Positions 45,619-57,381 of a stretch of DNA of 64,000 nucleotides are shown here, in pieces; the first letter of the stretch is position 1; each line of letters begins with the position of its first letter. The stretch covers positions 558,001-622,000 of the forward strand of contig JASKOT010000008.1 in NCBI GenBank assembly GCA_032158125.1. Direction: 5' to 3'. Source of the stretch: Papiliotrema nemorosa. Taxonomy: Eukaryota; Basidiomycota; Tremellomycetes; Tremellales; Rhynchogastremaceae. The notes under the pieces are model-generated. The model saw nothing but the letters and a program-made list of their open reading frames with translations. It was not told the DNA's origin and searched no databases. Position numbers and translations under genes: made by a program.

Positions 45619-45846
45619 AGAGAGTAGTCAAGTCTGACGATTGAATGGTGAGATTGTAGAATATATGAATGCAACAGTGCAGTCCTCTGCGACTGGCACA
45701 TCGTAAAGCTGTGTGCGGTATCATACATGTCATGTCTTCTCACCTCATCATTCTAAACCGTATGAGCGATCGCTTTGTGTCTAGTTCCACCTGGTCGTTC
45801 AAGGTGCACCGCATGTGCCAGGTCTGAATTTTGGCGACTTCACGTT

Positions 45847-47408
45847 CTAAACAAATCGCTGGACCACCACGGCGTTTTGCAATTTCGCCTCTTCGACAGT
45901 CTGGCTTTCGTCCGACAACTCCTTGGTCGGGAACGTCGTCTGAAGCACAAAGTCTCTTGCATCTGGTCGAGCACTACCAGTCAGCTTACAAGGCGGCAAA
46001 GTACCAGACAGCTAGACTCACGCTCGGACATAGGCTCGGAGGTCACCGATAGTGTGTGTCAGATTGACCTTTGCGACGAGTCTGCATGTCAGCTGAAAAT
46101 GTAATCATGTGACAGGCTCACCTTGTCCCGTCACCGAGTCGCATTTGGATCGAGGTGGTAGGTTGACTATCATCCACTTTGAAGTCGGTACCGCTGCCCG
46201 ACGCTGAGGCTCCCGCACTCTGAGGCGCCGCTCCGAATCCACCGGGTATATTCGGGGTCGACGCGCCCGAGCCCCCAGCAGAGCTGACTTCCGGCACAGA
46301 ACTACCTAACCTGTTTCCTCCTCCTCCAAAGGGTTTCAACACTTTAGGAGGGGCGACGTAATCTTCGTTGGTCCGATGCTCGACACCCACTTGCAATGGT
46401 TGATTGTACCTCACCCCGAAAAGTGAGGGAGGAGCACGACCAAGCTCGATCGCCTCGAGGATTTCCTTATTCCCTGGCGCATCATATGCCATAAGCGGTC
46501 CATCTTCGATCGAGAATCCATTTCGCCAGAAGGTAAGTCGTCGATGTTGAACTTCCTCCTCTTCAACCTCTTGTGGGGGCGGCGGTGGGGCAGCACTTCG
46601 ACCACCGCCTCCGCCAAACATGCCAGCGAGAAGCTGGTCGAATTGCGACGATGATACACCCATGACTCTTGGTCCAGGGGAGGCAGCGGTAGCGGCTGAT
46701 CCAGACGGCTGGCCTGCAGGAGACTCTGAGGTTGGAGCTGGGTCATCATCCTCTGATCCGAGTCGGTTTCCGGATCCTCCAAAAGTCTTGGTGGTTCGAC
46801 CAGAAGAGGAGGGCTGATCTGGGCCCCTTGTCCCTCCCCTAGGTTTTCAGCGTTATCACAAGCAGGCCATATCTCGACGTACTGTTGTGCTTGCTTCAAG
46901 ATTCGTTCCACCAGCCCTCTTGCTCCGCCAGTATCTCCTCCTTGATTCGGGTTCTCTACAGCCAGACCACTTCCCGTCAGCTCATTCCTGGGAGAGAGAG
47001 CTCGACAAATCACCTCGCTTCACCCCCGTTGAAAAACTCTTGAGGATCTCGTCGGTCTCCCTCGTCATCATCACCATCATCGTCTCGACCAGCCTGTCGA
47101 TCGTTCCTAGTCATCCCAGCGTGGAGGCCCTGAGAATCAGATCTTCTCCTACCAGTGACACCAGGAGAGCTTACAGTGTTGAATAGCGTGGCAATGCTAG
47201 GCGTCAGCTCCATGGCCATATTTGTGCGTGATTCGTAACTTACCCTCCGGCTCGAGCTGGGGCCTGTCGACCGGGCGCGGAACTGAGGATCAGCGGGTGT
47301 GCCTTACAATCGTTTCTACAACTCACGTTGCTGGACGACTCCACTCTTCGGGCAGGCCTTCAACCGGCTTGCCATCAAGCGTTCGAGGACCGTTGGAAGG
47401 GGGGTCAT
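45847..47408 (-). CDS. SHP1: Cdc48/p97 adaptor Shp1/p47 (SEP and UBX domains)
   Basis: This protein links the AAA ATPase Cdc48 to ubiquitylated substrates in membrane fusion, ER degradation and autophagy. The proposed N-terminus [27 protein letters not shown] (ATG 47408) splices on to GGIATLFNT. An acidic exon with [32 protein letters not shown] and [11 protein letters not shown] follows, then [18 protein letters not shown]. The SEP domain reads [40 protein letters not shown]. The UBX domain is [33 protein letters not shown] plus, after an intron, [34 protein letters not shown]. No N-terminal UBA domain is visible. Either this lineage lacks it or an upstream exon has been missed. Confidence 0.85.
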
Positions 47409-47897
47409 TGTTTCCGTCTGTCATTCTGGGAGAACTTCGTGCGGGCGTCTAAAAATGCCCGTCTATCGGTTCTTGATTACTTTGAAAGAGGAGTTTCCCT
47501 TGACGACCTTCTTGTCAGCTACACATGATTGGGTCGTCATGTCGAATTCACCTCAGCGACCGAGAGGTGAGATACGCTAGCGTGAGACCGTGTGGGCTGG
47601 CAATCTTTTACATCAACTTTGTACAGGGAGGACTAACGTCGCGGCTCACATCTGGAAATGTACACTTGATAGTCCACCAGTCTGGGTTTGGATGAGCGAC
47701 GAGTGGATGATGAGCGTTGGATCAAGAGGTCCGACGAGCGACGAAGGGTCATTGCGTCAGCGTGTGTCGGGTTTGTAATAGGCCATTACAAAACTTGAGG
47801 GTGGCATTACAAACTGATTTGTAATACCATTACAAAACCCGGACACCTCGATCTCCACCAGACCTTCATAGACGTCCCCCTCCATACTCAGGTCAAA
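47409..47897. other. Divergent SHP1/RED promoter region
   Basis: It contains the CATTACAAA cluster at 47772-47837, 61 to 126 bp upstream of the RED start. A missing 5' exon of SHP1 could also lie here. No other feature is supported. Confidence 0.45.
47772..47837. promoter_or_regulatory. Clustered CATTACAAA motif
   Basis: CATTACAAAAC at 47784-47794, CATTACAAAC at 47805-47814 and CATTACAAAAC at about 47828-47838, plus inverted TTTGTAAT at 47772-47779 and 47818-47825. This is the same word cluster as at 2568-2602. Confidence 0.45.
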
Positions 47898-49832
47898 ATG
47901 GACCAGTCGGCATTCAGGAGTCTCCTATCCTCTGGCCAAGGGACCGCTTCTTCCTCTTCCTCCCATCCGAAATCGAAGTCTAGGGGAGTCTTAGGTGGAC
48001 CTGCCCCTAAACGAGGTACACCCGGCACGGCAGGTGGAGGCGCATGGGGTATCAAGGTCAAACCGGGCAACGAGTACCGTCCTCCCCCTACCGAGTCTTC
48101 GACTGGGTTTGCTCCGAGGAATCAGCACAAGAGGAAGTATGGAGAGGCGAAAGAGGGCGATGGGAAGTATATGGACAGAGCGGAAAGGAGGCGAAAGGGG
48201 TTAGACGACGAGTACAAGCCGGTCAGCAATTTGCGCTTTTTGGAGGATGCAGCTGATTCCTAGGTGGAGCAACTCTTGGAGGACCTCGAGAAGAGACAGC
48301 AGGAGGAAGGCGTCGATGAGAAAGAGGTAGGGCATCTTCGGAAACACTGGCTGATGGCTGATATCCAGATTGAAAGACAACGAGCATATCTCGGTGGAGA
48401 TGCCACGCATAGTATCCTGGTCAAAGGTCTGGATTATGCGCTACTGGCTCGAACCAAGGCGGAGCTGGCTGCAAAGGAAGGCGAAGTAGCGGACGAAGAG
48501 CTGGACGAGCTGGCTAAAGGGGTCACAACCAAAACCAAGCCTGTCAAGGCAGACCCCAAACCCGAAGAGAAGCTGGCCAAAGGGGTCAGTCGTCGATATT
48601 CGGCGAGAAGAGAGCTAATAGAATAGTTTAAATCCATCTCAGCCAAAGAAGAGACGAAAACAACTCAATCTGGGGAGAAGAAGAAGAAGAAAAAGAAGAA
48701 GGTTAAACCGGAGGACACTTCTTCTGTCACTCAAGTCATGGAGGAAGCTGCAGCTGGACCCTCTCGCCCTAAATCGCCAGATTCAGCGCCTGCACCACCG
48801 AAGGTTGAAGCCAAGACGATAGTCACAAAGCCTGTGGATGACGATGACGATATCTTTGGAGATGCTGGAGCATACGACTTGACGGCTGGCAGGGTGGATG
48901 AAGATGATTCAGAAGAGGAAGAGGAAGAAGGGGAGGAAGCGGAGGTCAACAGGACTGGGACTCGTCGTGGAGCCAGCCATAGCTCCAACGAAGATGGAGC
49001 ATCTCCGAGACGGAGATTCAGGTCGCCATCTTACGACAAGCACCCTCGCGCGGATCGTTCTTACAGGGACAGGTCGAGGTCACGGTCGCGAGACCGGTAT
49101 GACCATCGCGATAGGTCGAGTGGGTACCGACGGGAACGCTCATACTCGAGAGAGAGGTACGATGGTCGTCGGGGAGAACGGTCCTACTCGAGGGAGAGCT
49201 ACCATGGTCGAGATCGGTATCGAGGGGATGACCGAGACAGAAACAGGAGAGAACGCTCCGACTCGCGAGATTACAATGATCGACGTCGAGACTACTCACA
49301 CGGAGATAGAGACAGCTATGGCCGCCGAGACGGGCGGTCAGCTCGAGGCTATCATGAAAACAGAGACCGGTCATACTCCCCCTACAGACGATCCATCCGC
49401 CGAGACTCGCCTCGGTCTCCTCGTCGATCCCCCTCTGTTCAACGCGCTACTCGATCCCCTTCACCCGACGCAAAACGACCCCGACGTGCCACTCGATCCC
49501 CATCGCCTATCCGATTCGACTACAACCCTCGAGCTGCTTCGCTTACACCATCCGACGAGTCGGAAGACGAGCATCTTGTTGGAGGGAAGTTGCAACCTCT
49601 TCAATCTTCCGCTCTGGCCGATGTCAAGGGATACCTCTCCCTCGATGCAAAAGCAGCAGCGGATGAAGAGAGGAAAGCGAGAAAAGCCAAATGGAGGGCG
49701 AGGCAGGGATTGGGTGTGCAGGAGGGTACGGAAAAGTATCTAGAGAGGGAGGTGGGGGATGCGGAGAAGGCGAATAGGGATTATGTGAATTTGATGAGCA
49801 AGCTGAAAAAGGAAGAGCCGGCCAAGGGGTAG
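47898..49832 (+). CDS. RED/IK-family spliceosomal protein with RS-like tail
   Basis: This is a nuclear protein of the RED (IK) family, a component of the activated-spliceosome precursor in other eukaryotes. ATG 47898 reads MDQSAFRSLLSSGQGTASS. The RED N-domain includes AWGIKVKPGNEYRPPP, KYMDRAERRRKGLDDEYKPVEQLLEDLEKRQ and the hallmark YLGGDATHSILVKGLDYALLARTKAE. Introns follow DEYKP and EKLAKG; the second leads to FKSISAKEETK. A Lys run, an acidic patch (DDSEEEEEEGEEAE) and a long Arg/Ser/Asp/Tyr region (DRSRSRSRDRYDHRDRSS, RRSPSVQRATRSPSPDAKRPRR) follow. The C-terminus (KAAADEERKARKAKWRARQGLGVQEGTEKYLEREVGDAEK) is conserved-looking. The RS-like region makes the protein longer than usual RED proteins. 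Confidence 0.85.
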
Positions 49833-50097
49833 TCTCTGTCTCACTGGGAGACTCGCATGCATCCACACCTTGTCTCTGGACGGTATTCATACCGGAACAT
49901 CTTGCTACGACGGCCGTAGCTTGCTTGAGATGAATAGAATCCAGAGCGCCGGGGTCATTAGGGTTTCCGTGGGGGAAAGTCGCGTGCGTTCAACTCGCGT
50001 CGCCCTTCGAAGAGGGGTTCATGTTGACAGAGCGACCCACACCTCTCGGCATTGACCCACCCCTCGGACACTCTAGAGCCAAGCAGACATTGCTAGA

Positions 50098-52051
50098 ATG
50101 AGGATACAGGTCCCCAATCCATTTGGTCCGCCGATAACCATCGACACTGAAGCATTGTCGTCAATGTCCATTCCCAGGTCGATCCCTCTCCCAGCGGCTT
50201 TGAGGAGTTCACGCAGAGCACCCCTCCGATTGGCCATGATGATATTTTGTCTAGTAGCCCTATTCACCATCAGACCTGCACCGCCATTCCCGCCGAATTA
50301 CTCTGTGGAAAGAGGTAGAGAGACATCGAGAGAATGGATGAGCTCGGATGCGGTCTTTCCGGAGGGTCGAGAGGGGAGGTATCTCATGTGAGTCTACATT
50401 TGCCTATCGACTAACATGGATATGAGGCTGATGGGTAGGTTTGACACACATCAGGGAGAAGGTAAGATTCCTGAGAGACGGTGCTGGAAGAAAGTTGCTG
50501 ACACTCTCAACCAGGCTTCAACCACCAGGTGAGTCTGGGTGACACCATGTTGCATTTCATACTGACAGACAGCTACAAAGCACATTGTGGGCTGAGAATG
50601 CCGATGGTAGAGTCTACAGCTCACATCTAGGCTACATCATCACTTGGCCATCCTGAGTAATCGATCACTAGCATACGAGCCCATCGTGCAAGACGACACG
50701 GTGAGCAGTCTGACCCATCTCATTCTCACCTTTGGCGCTAACATCCAGTGGTTACCTTTCAAGCTCACCCTTCCTCCATGGCGAACAGCCAGGATACCTC
50801 TTTCAGCATACATTTCCACCGTTATATCAGGTTTCGAGAGACACTACGATACCCCTCGTGCCGTCCCGTCAGTGCCCGCCCACCCATTGGACACTTCCCA
50901 AGAGCTGACAGGCAGAGCGTCGTACTTCCGAAAAGTCTGCCCGAGGTATAAACAGCACATCCTGACTTTGAAAGATGATCGACATCCCAATGGCGATCTG
51001 GACCTGGTCGGGGATGGACAAACTAGGATACATCAATTACAAGTGACACTGGGAGCTATCAAGGATGGGTGTGTAAAGATCCAAGGGAATGTCTTTGATG
51101 ATGAGTGAGTAGTCCCACCACTCCCCTTCCCTCCTATCAGGAGATCCCACTTGGACCGTCAATTGTTTGGCTCATGGTAGATTCTTCAACTCGGCAGCGC
51201 CTGTGCAGCTGTACGAGACTTTTGCCAAATCGCCAGTCTTGGCGCAGTTCACCTTCTCCCCTACTGTTCTGAGCGTGTTGAACAGGATGGTCCATACCAT
51301 CGCGCCCGAATCGGGATTGTACGATGTCGAAGGGTCAACCACAAGTGTATCGGCCGAACCTAGGCGTATCAACCCGACTTGGAAGCATGTCTTGGCGCTA
51401 CATCTGCGCCGAGGCGATGGTTGGCAAGCACTGTGCGAAGACAAAGGTCGTGCTTCTGCGTAGGTTCTCTTCTCCTCTTTGACATCTATGCTCCTCTCCT
51501 CATCATTTCGTCGCCTCTCGCCGAGTGCAGATTCTGCGCCAAGAAGTAAGCTGACTTTTCAGCCCCTTTGTCGCATTCAACAAACTCCCCAAACTGCCCG
51601 GAAACGAAAATATCCCTCCACCTCCCGAGATGGCCGAACCGTCCCGGATGGGTCTATACAAAGCCAAGTGCGACCCTCAAGTACTGGACATTATAGCTCG
51701 AGCACGTCGTATGCGGAAAAACCACCCTCTTTTGCGAGCAGTATACATCATGACGGACGGGCCGGATAAATGGGTGGAAGAGGTTAGAATGTGGTTATTG
51801 AGTGAAGGATGGGATGCGGTTTGGGTGGGGAACAAGGATGTGTATCCTTCCTGGCAAGAAAAGGAAATTGGCGTAGCGGTGGATATGGAGGTAGCTAGGA
51901 GAGCAGGGGTGTTTGTGGGTAACGGGGTGAGTCGGCCGCAGCGTCCAAGCAATGAGGTGGAGGCTAACCGCAGTTCTCGACGACGAGCTCGAATATCGTC
52001 CTGCTGAGGTCGAGGGATAATCTACATCCGGATCTCACGCAGTTTTGGTAG
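50098..52051 (+). CDS. O-fucosyltransferase-like type II membrane protein
   Basis: This is a putative GDP-fucose protein O-fucosyltransferase-like glycosyltransferase of the secretory pathway. ATG 50098 opens a short cytosolic segment with RSSRRAPLR, then an anchor helix (LAMMIFCLVALFTI). Across several small exons the donor-binding start reads RYLMFDTHQGEGFNHQ. LAILSNRSLAYEPIVQDD follows, and WKHVLALHLRRGDGW is the conserved HxRRGD-type block. Toward the end, LLRAVYIMTDGPDKWVEEVR and DMEVARRAGVFVGNGFSTTSSNIVLLRSRDNLHPDLTQFW match the late motifs of the fold. The last splice joins VGNG to FSTTSSN. Acceptor and donor are inferred from the fold only; basidiomycetes have many such proteins of unknown substrate. 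Confidence 0.72.
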
Positions 52052-52311
52052 TCACTACGTGTAGGGACCTCGCCGTATGGATCATCTTGGGTGTACACGA
52101 GGCTCATCGGAACATACCGACCTCGGTTGCAATTGCAGAGCGGGGATTTGACTTCTGACATGACGACACCGTGACGGCGGTCAAGCTCAGACATATCTGC
52201 CACGATATTCAGCGGAGGACTCATATTCTTATCGCTGAGTGGCCACGCGATGCAAAGTCCATTCATGCGGTCAATCTACCCAAGACTATTCTACAGACAC
52301 GCTCTCCTCCC

Positions 52312-55300
52312 CTACACCCTCTGGAAGAGAGACAATGCGTCCGGTCCACCACACTTGCCCTCGTCAATGACGTTTCCGGGGCACATCATCGTACACCTGT
52401 CACTGGCTTTGTCCAGACTGGCCGAGTTTTGGAGCGCATTGTCGCAATAACACTCTTGACCATATTCGATACCTGCCAACGAGTAACCCTTGTCGGCGCA
52501 AATGTTGAGACATTTAGCAATGGTCATATCGTCCTGAACTACCGAGTAGGCATTCAAGGCCCTTCCGGCCACTTCCTGGATACAAGCCGTATCTGCCGCT
52601 TTCCATCCGGTCGGGATCCCACCCGTGTTTTCCGAAGTGGCCGCAGCGTCCTTGTTGATGTACATGTTGATTCCGTTGGGTCCACCGCAGACAAGCGAAG
52701 AATCTCCATTACATGGCATCTTGCATTCTCCGGATTTTAAATCGAAGGAAGCCCCGTTGGAAAGTTCGTTGCCGCAGTAACATTCCCCTCCGTATTCCAG
52801 ACCAACCATGCTGAATCCTCTGTCGGAGCAGAATTGGACACATTGAAGTGGAGTCATAGAGTTGGACTGGGTTGATGCGCCGACCAACGCTCGACCGGCC
52901 ACTTCTTGGATACATGACGATGGGCCGACAGACCATCCTGAAGGGAGGTTGGTAGCGATGCCAGTCATATCTTGTTGAGCTGGGGTCGAGCTGGCAGAGG
53001 CAGAGGCAGTAGCCGATGCAGAAGCAGCCGGGGTAGAGTCGGAAGCGGGGCTTGAAGGAGTTGGAGCCTGGACGTTGGGGTTGGTGTAGACTGACAGACA
53101 ATCGGGACCACCACAGATTGTACCCTGGTCACCTGCACAACCCATCGTGCATTGGTTGGAGGTCTTATCTCCCGAAGCACCATTTCGGAATTGGTTGTCG
53201 CAGTAACATTCCGAACCGTACTCTACCGCGGCGAGGGAGAAACCTTTCGACGAGCAAATATCGATACACCCTTGAATGGTCATGTTGCCGGTAGAAGTCG
53301 AGTAACCAGTCAAAGCTCGACCTGGAACTTCGGCGATTCCTCCAACAGAAGACCATCCTGCAGGGAGGTTGGAAGCGGGTTGAGGACCTGTTGGTGTAGC
53401 TGCACTACCCGCGGCAGAGGTCGAGACGGACGCGACGGTCGAAGCGGAAGCGCCAGTGCCAGCGTTGGCGGGTCCGACGAAAAGACTGATAGCTGAAGGT
53501 CCACCGCAGATCGAATCTCCGTTTCCGTTACACTTCATATTACAGTTTCCAGAAGTTCGATCCATCGAGGCGCCGTTGCTCAATCCATTGGCGCAGTAGC
53601 ACTCTCCTCCGTATTCCAATCCAGCCATGGAGAATCCTTTTCCGGCACAGTAAGAGATACACATGGGAACGGTCATATCTCCACCAGCGGTTGATGCACC
53701 CGTCAAAGCTCGTCCTCCGACTTCTTCGATACATGCCGAAGAGGCGACTGACCAGCCAGACGGGAGGGAAGCGGTGAAGGCGGCAGCGGAAGAAGATTGG
53801 GCGGCAGCGGCTGCTTGAGAGGCAGAGGCGGTAGCTGCGTCTTGGGAAGATCCGAGGGTAGGGTTGGAGAAGAGGGACAAGGATCCTCCACCTCCGCAAG
53901 AACCGATCAGAGAGGGGTTACCGGCGCAGGGGACATTGCAGTTGTCGGCGGGTCGGTCGAGAGATGCGCCTGAAGATAGCTCGGAACCGCAGTAACACTA
54001 CCATTAATATCCAACTCGTTTCCACCAAGAAATGTTGGACTTACCTCCCGTCCGTACTCCACACCGGCGAGTCGGAATCCCTTGTCCTTGCAGAACGACA
54101 TACACTTGGCAGGCAACATCGAATCATCTGCAAAGGAAGCTCCTGTCAATGCTCTTCCAGTGGTACCTTCCGCCACGCAAGCCGTCGAGGCGACTTGCCA
54201 TCCGTCCTGCAGAGTGACGGGTTTCGAGGTGAAATCGTCCGAAAGACTCTGTACAGCCGCATTGGAGACCATGAGTGTGATGGCGTTGGGTCCACCGCAT
54301 GTATCGTCTGATCCTCCGCACCTCATATTACATTGAGAAGAAGGTCGGTTGAGCGATGCGCCATGTTCGAGGACGTTTCCACAGTAACATTCCTGGGAAT
54401 ATTCGATACCTGCCAAAACGAATCCTTGGTCGTTGCAGTACTTGACACATTGTCCCAGAGACATACCCGGTGAGGCGATAGAAGAACCCGTGAGCGCTCG
54501 ACCCGTGTCTCCCTCGGCGATACATTGCGTTCGAGCCATGGACCATGTCGAGGGGAGTTTGGTAGCTTCCAAAGCGGCCGCAGAGGCTGAAGCAGCAGCG
54601 GCAGCGGCAGAAGAGAGAGAAGCAGAGTAAGCCGCAGCGCTCGATTCGGCCTGTTGGACGCTCGCAGAGTATGCAGCGGCCGAAGCGGCAGCTTGGGCGG
54701 ATTGGACGCTGGCGCTGTATGCTGCACCTGCGACAGAAGCAGAGTAAGCACTGGCGGAAGCTTCAGCTTGTCGAGCCGACTCGCTGTATGCAGCGGCGGA
54801 AGCGCTAGCTTGGGCATATTGGACACTGGCACTGTACGCCGAGGCTGAGCTCCACTGGGCGTCCGAAGCTGCCTTTACCGATGCACTGTAGGCGGCGGCA
54901 GACGAAGATTGAGCTTGGGCCGAAGCGACCGATTGCGAGTAGGCAGCGGCGGATTGAGAGTAAGCAGCGGCGGATTGCGAATAGGCAGCGACAGATTGCG
55001 AGTAGGCGGCAGCGCTCTGAGCGGCAGCTTGGCTCGATTGAGAGTAAGCAGCGGCGGATTGAGAGTAGGCGGCGGCGCTTTGGGAGTAGGCAGCAGCGGA
55101 TTGAGAATAGGCAGCCGCGCTTTGCGATTGAGAGAATGCGGCGGCTCGAGTCGAGTAAGCAGCGGCGGATTGAGCGGCTGCTTGACTGGATTGAGAGTAC
55201 GCAGCGGCAGATTGCGAGTATGCAGCTGCGCTTTGAGCGGCAGCTTGGCTTGAAGCCGAGTAGGCGATGGCACTCTGTTGTTGGGAGTATTGAGCTGCCG

Positions 55301-56404
55301 CGGCCGAGTATGCAGCCGCTGATGCCGAAGCGACCGAAGCGGAGGAAGCAGAGTATGCAGCTGCAGAAGCAGAGTATTGCGATGCCGATGTGGAGTATGC
55401 GCCGGCGGCTCGAGTCAACGCCGAGTAGGCCGAAGCTGACGCTGCGAGAGAGGAAGACGAGTACACGGCGGCGGATGCTTGAGCTGCAGAGAGGGAAGAG
55501 GAAGAGTAGGCGGCGGCAGAGACGCTGTAGGCTGCAGCAGAGGTAGAGTAGGCTTTGGCGGATGCAGAGGCGGCAGAAGCAGAGGAAGCAGAGTAAAGCG
55601 AGGCAGAAGTGGAAGCTGCCGAGACGGAAGATGACCAGGCGATGGCGGAGCTGGCGGCATTGGGGTCGCTCAACTGGGTATTAGCGGTAGCTCGATGGAT
55701 CTTGAGTTGCGTCGCGAGATGTGTCGACTCACCATGAAGATGGTGTTTCTCCAATTACTGCCGCAGGCCGTACTTGCATCTCCTGAACATGGCATTGCCT
55801 GACACTCGGCATAAGGAACAATGGTACCGTACGTATCACCCGATTTGATGTACTGGTCTGGGGGAATACCGTACCAAGTACCAGAGTTGATTTTGTTTCC
55901 ACACCAACATTCTCTGGAGCGTCAGTGACGAATCGTTTGTGTTTCGAGTGCAGAAGTCAACTCACTGTCCATACTGAACACCACCATAAGTGTATCCTTT
56001 ACCAAAACAGGTGTTCATGCAGACCTTGACAATCAGCATCATACACGCCCACTCGAGTCCGCCACATGACTCACTTTGGTAGACATATTGCCCGACGAGA
56101 TGAACAAGCCATTGAGCGTTCTGGTCGGCGAATCCTTGTAACAACCCACCGCTGTCCATCCGGAGTTCCGTCCCGCTTCGGCATCTTGGGCTTGTTTCAA
56201 ATACGCCGCAGAGGCAGAAGCAGCCGAGGCGTAGGTGGTGGTGGTCGCTGCTCGAGGTTGGAAATCTCGGGTACGGTTATAATGAGGGTGAGGGGCGTTG
56301 TAACGCGGTCCAGAGATGGGTTTGGCGTCTACTTGGATCTCCGTCGAGGAGCCAATGAAGACGAGAAGGAGGGTGAAGAGGGATGCGTGCAGCATGGTGT
56401 GCAC
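52312..56404 (-). CDS. Secreted protein with seven WSC domains and an Ala/Ser/Tyr repeat
   Basis: This is a probable wall- or matrix-binding protein; WSC modules bind beta-glucan or other wall carbohydrate. The start is ATG 56404 (MHT) or 56395 (MLHASLFTLLLVFIGSSTEIQVDA, signal peptide). WSC 1 (GWTAVGCYKDSPTRTLNG) is spread over three short exons. Then comes a spacer of about 350 residues rich in AYSQSAAAYSQSA units. Six more WSC domains follow (starts: LPSTWSMARTQCIAEG, LQDGWQVASTACVAEG, LPSGWSVASSACIEEV, LPAGWSSVGGIAEV, LPSGWSVGPSSCIQEV, IPTGWKAADTACIQEV), each with C-x3-C, ECYC and CGGP blocks. Most are separated by Ser/Ala linkers. The chain ends DALSLFQRV. There is no transmembrane helix or GPI signal, so it is not a classical Wsc stress sensor, and no catalytic domain is attached. 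The length is about 1,230 residues. Confidence 0.85.
54600..55670 (-). repeat. Imperfect tandem repeat encoding Ala-Tyr-Ser-Gln/Ala-Ser units
   Basis: Units of 21-27 nt encode (A)AYSQSA, AYSASVQ and related peptides. The most regular block is 54910-55260. It lies inside the WSC protein gene and is likely to vary in length between strains. Confidence 0.75.
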
Positions 56405-57381
56405 GTCTTTGGCAGTGTTAGCTCGAGGTCAGAGAGCGACAAGAGAAGGGTCGGGAGGGAGAAGGAGTGGGTGGTCGGGGATAAGACTCTGTCGGGTGAG
56501 AAGATAGAGGATTCTCGTCGGGGGTAGAAGAATGGGATGAGGATGAGGGTGGATAGGAGACTCGACCTGTATAAGTACATCCCCGACATCCCTCGTCCAT
56601 TGTCGTCAAGAAGATTAGCGGCATACTGACCCCTGAAGTCGTCGTATAGACTCTGCTTGATCGAAACGACCTTTTCTTCATCCGGAACATGGATGACCGA
56701 GGAACAGAGGTGACAGCACAAGGTCGACCGATGCCAATGCTCGAGAGTCGAAAGATCGGCCACGGAAGGAAGGGTTATTGGACCCTAGGAATGTTCCAAG
56801 AAACGCCAAATTGATCGACAAGCCACGGTCCATCATCTAGACCTTGTAGCATTTTCAGCCCCTGACTAGAAGCTTCTTTGAGCTCGACATGCATGGGTCG
56901 GCGCAAAGACGAGACCCAAAAGAGTCGATAGAATGCAGATGTTCAGGATCGCTGGCCAAGGTGAAACATTTTGCCAAAAGTGGCACTTTTTGGCCGCAAA
57001 AGGCAATACTCTCTCATCCACTGGACCAAGAGGTGATCGTCCATATGTAGGGATCGACAGAACGTAAAAGGCTAGATTGAATCGTTCTACCGTGCCAAGA
57101 GATATGGTGTTCAGCCTTTTCTGTGTTGATCGACGTGGATGGAAGGGGCTTGCAAATCAAATGAGAGGTTATACCTGACGATTCAGGCTCAGAGGCGTTT
57201 TCTCGTCCCCATGTTCATGTCCCTATGTCTCCTTGCCCGAGACAACCGATCAGACTAGGTCAAGTGTGACAGGATGCATTGACATATCGCATTTTCCATA
57301 TGCGTCTAGTCGCTCTCTCAACCAAGTACAACTCGGACCCCGACCCTGATCCGAAAGGCAGCTAACCCCCTCACCCATCCT
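56405..57381. other. Intergenic region between WSC gene start and permease gene end
   Basis: This holds the promoter and leader of the WSC gene. A 40-codon minus-strand reading from ATG 56763 (MADLSTLEHWHRSTLCCHLC...) runs to a possible donor near 56630. It could be an upstream ORF or an extra first exon, but I cannot support it. I see nothing else. Confidence 0.4.

Noticed and set aside
48898..49743. Plus-strand ORF of 281 codons overlapping the RED gene in another frame.
   Set aside because: It is an Arg/Thr/Glu-rich shadow of the RS-like region. The RED frame continues through with conserved C-terminal sequence.
54881..55546. Plus-strand 221-codon Arg/Gln/Ile-rich ORF.
   Set aside because: It lies antisense to the Ala/Tyr/Ser repeat of the WSC protein. 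Its composition is simply the reverse reading of the tandem repeat.
56643..56763. Possible first exon MADLSTLEHWHRSTLCCHLC... upstream of the WSC gene.
   Set aside because: The WSC gene already starts with a good signal peptide at 56395-56404, and no downstream exon fits this frame. It may be an upstream ORF.
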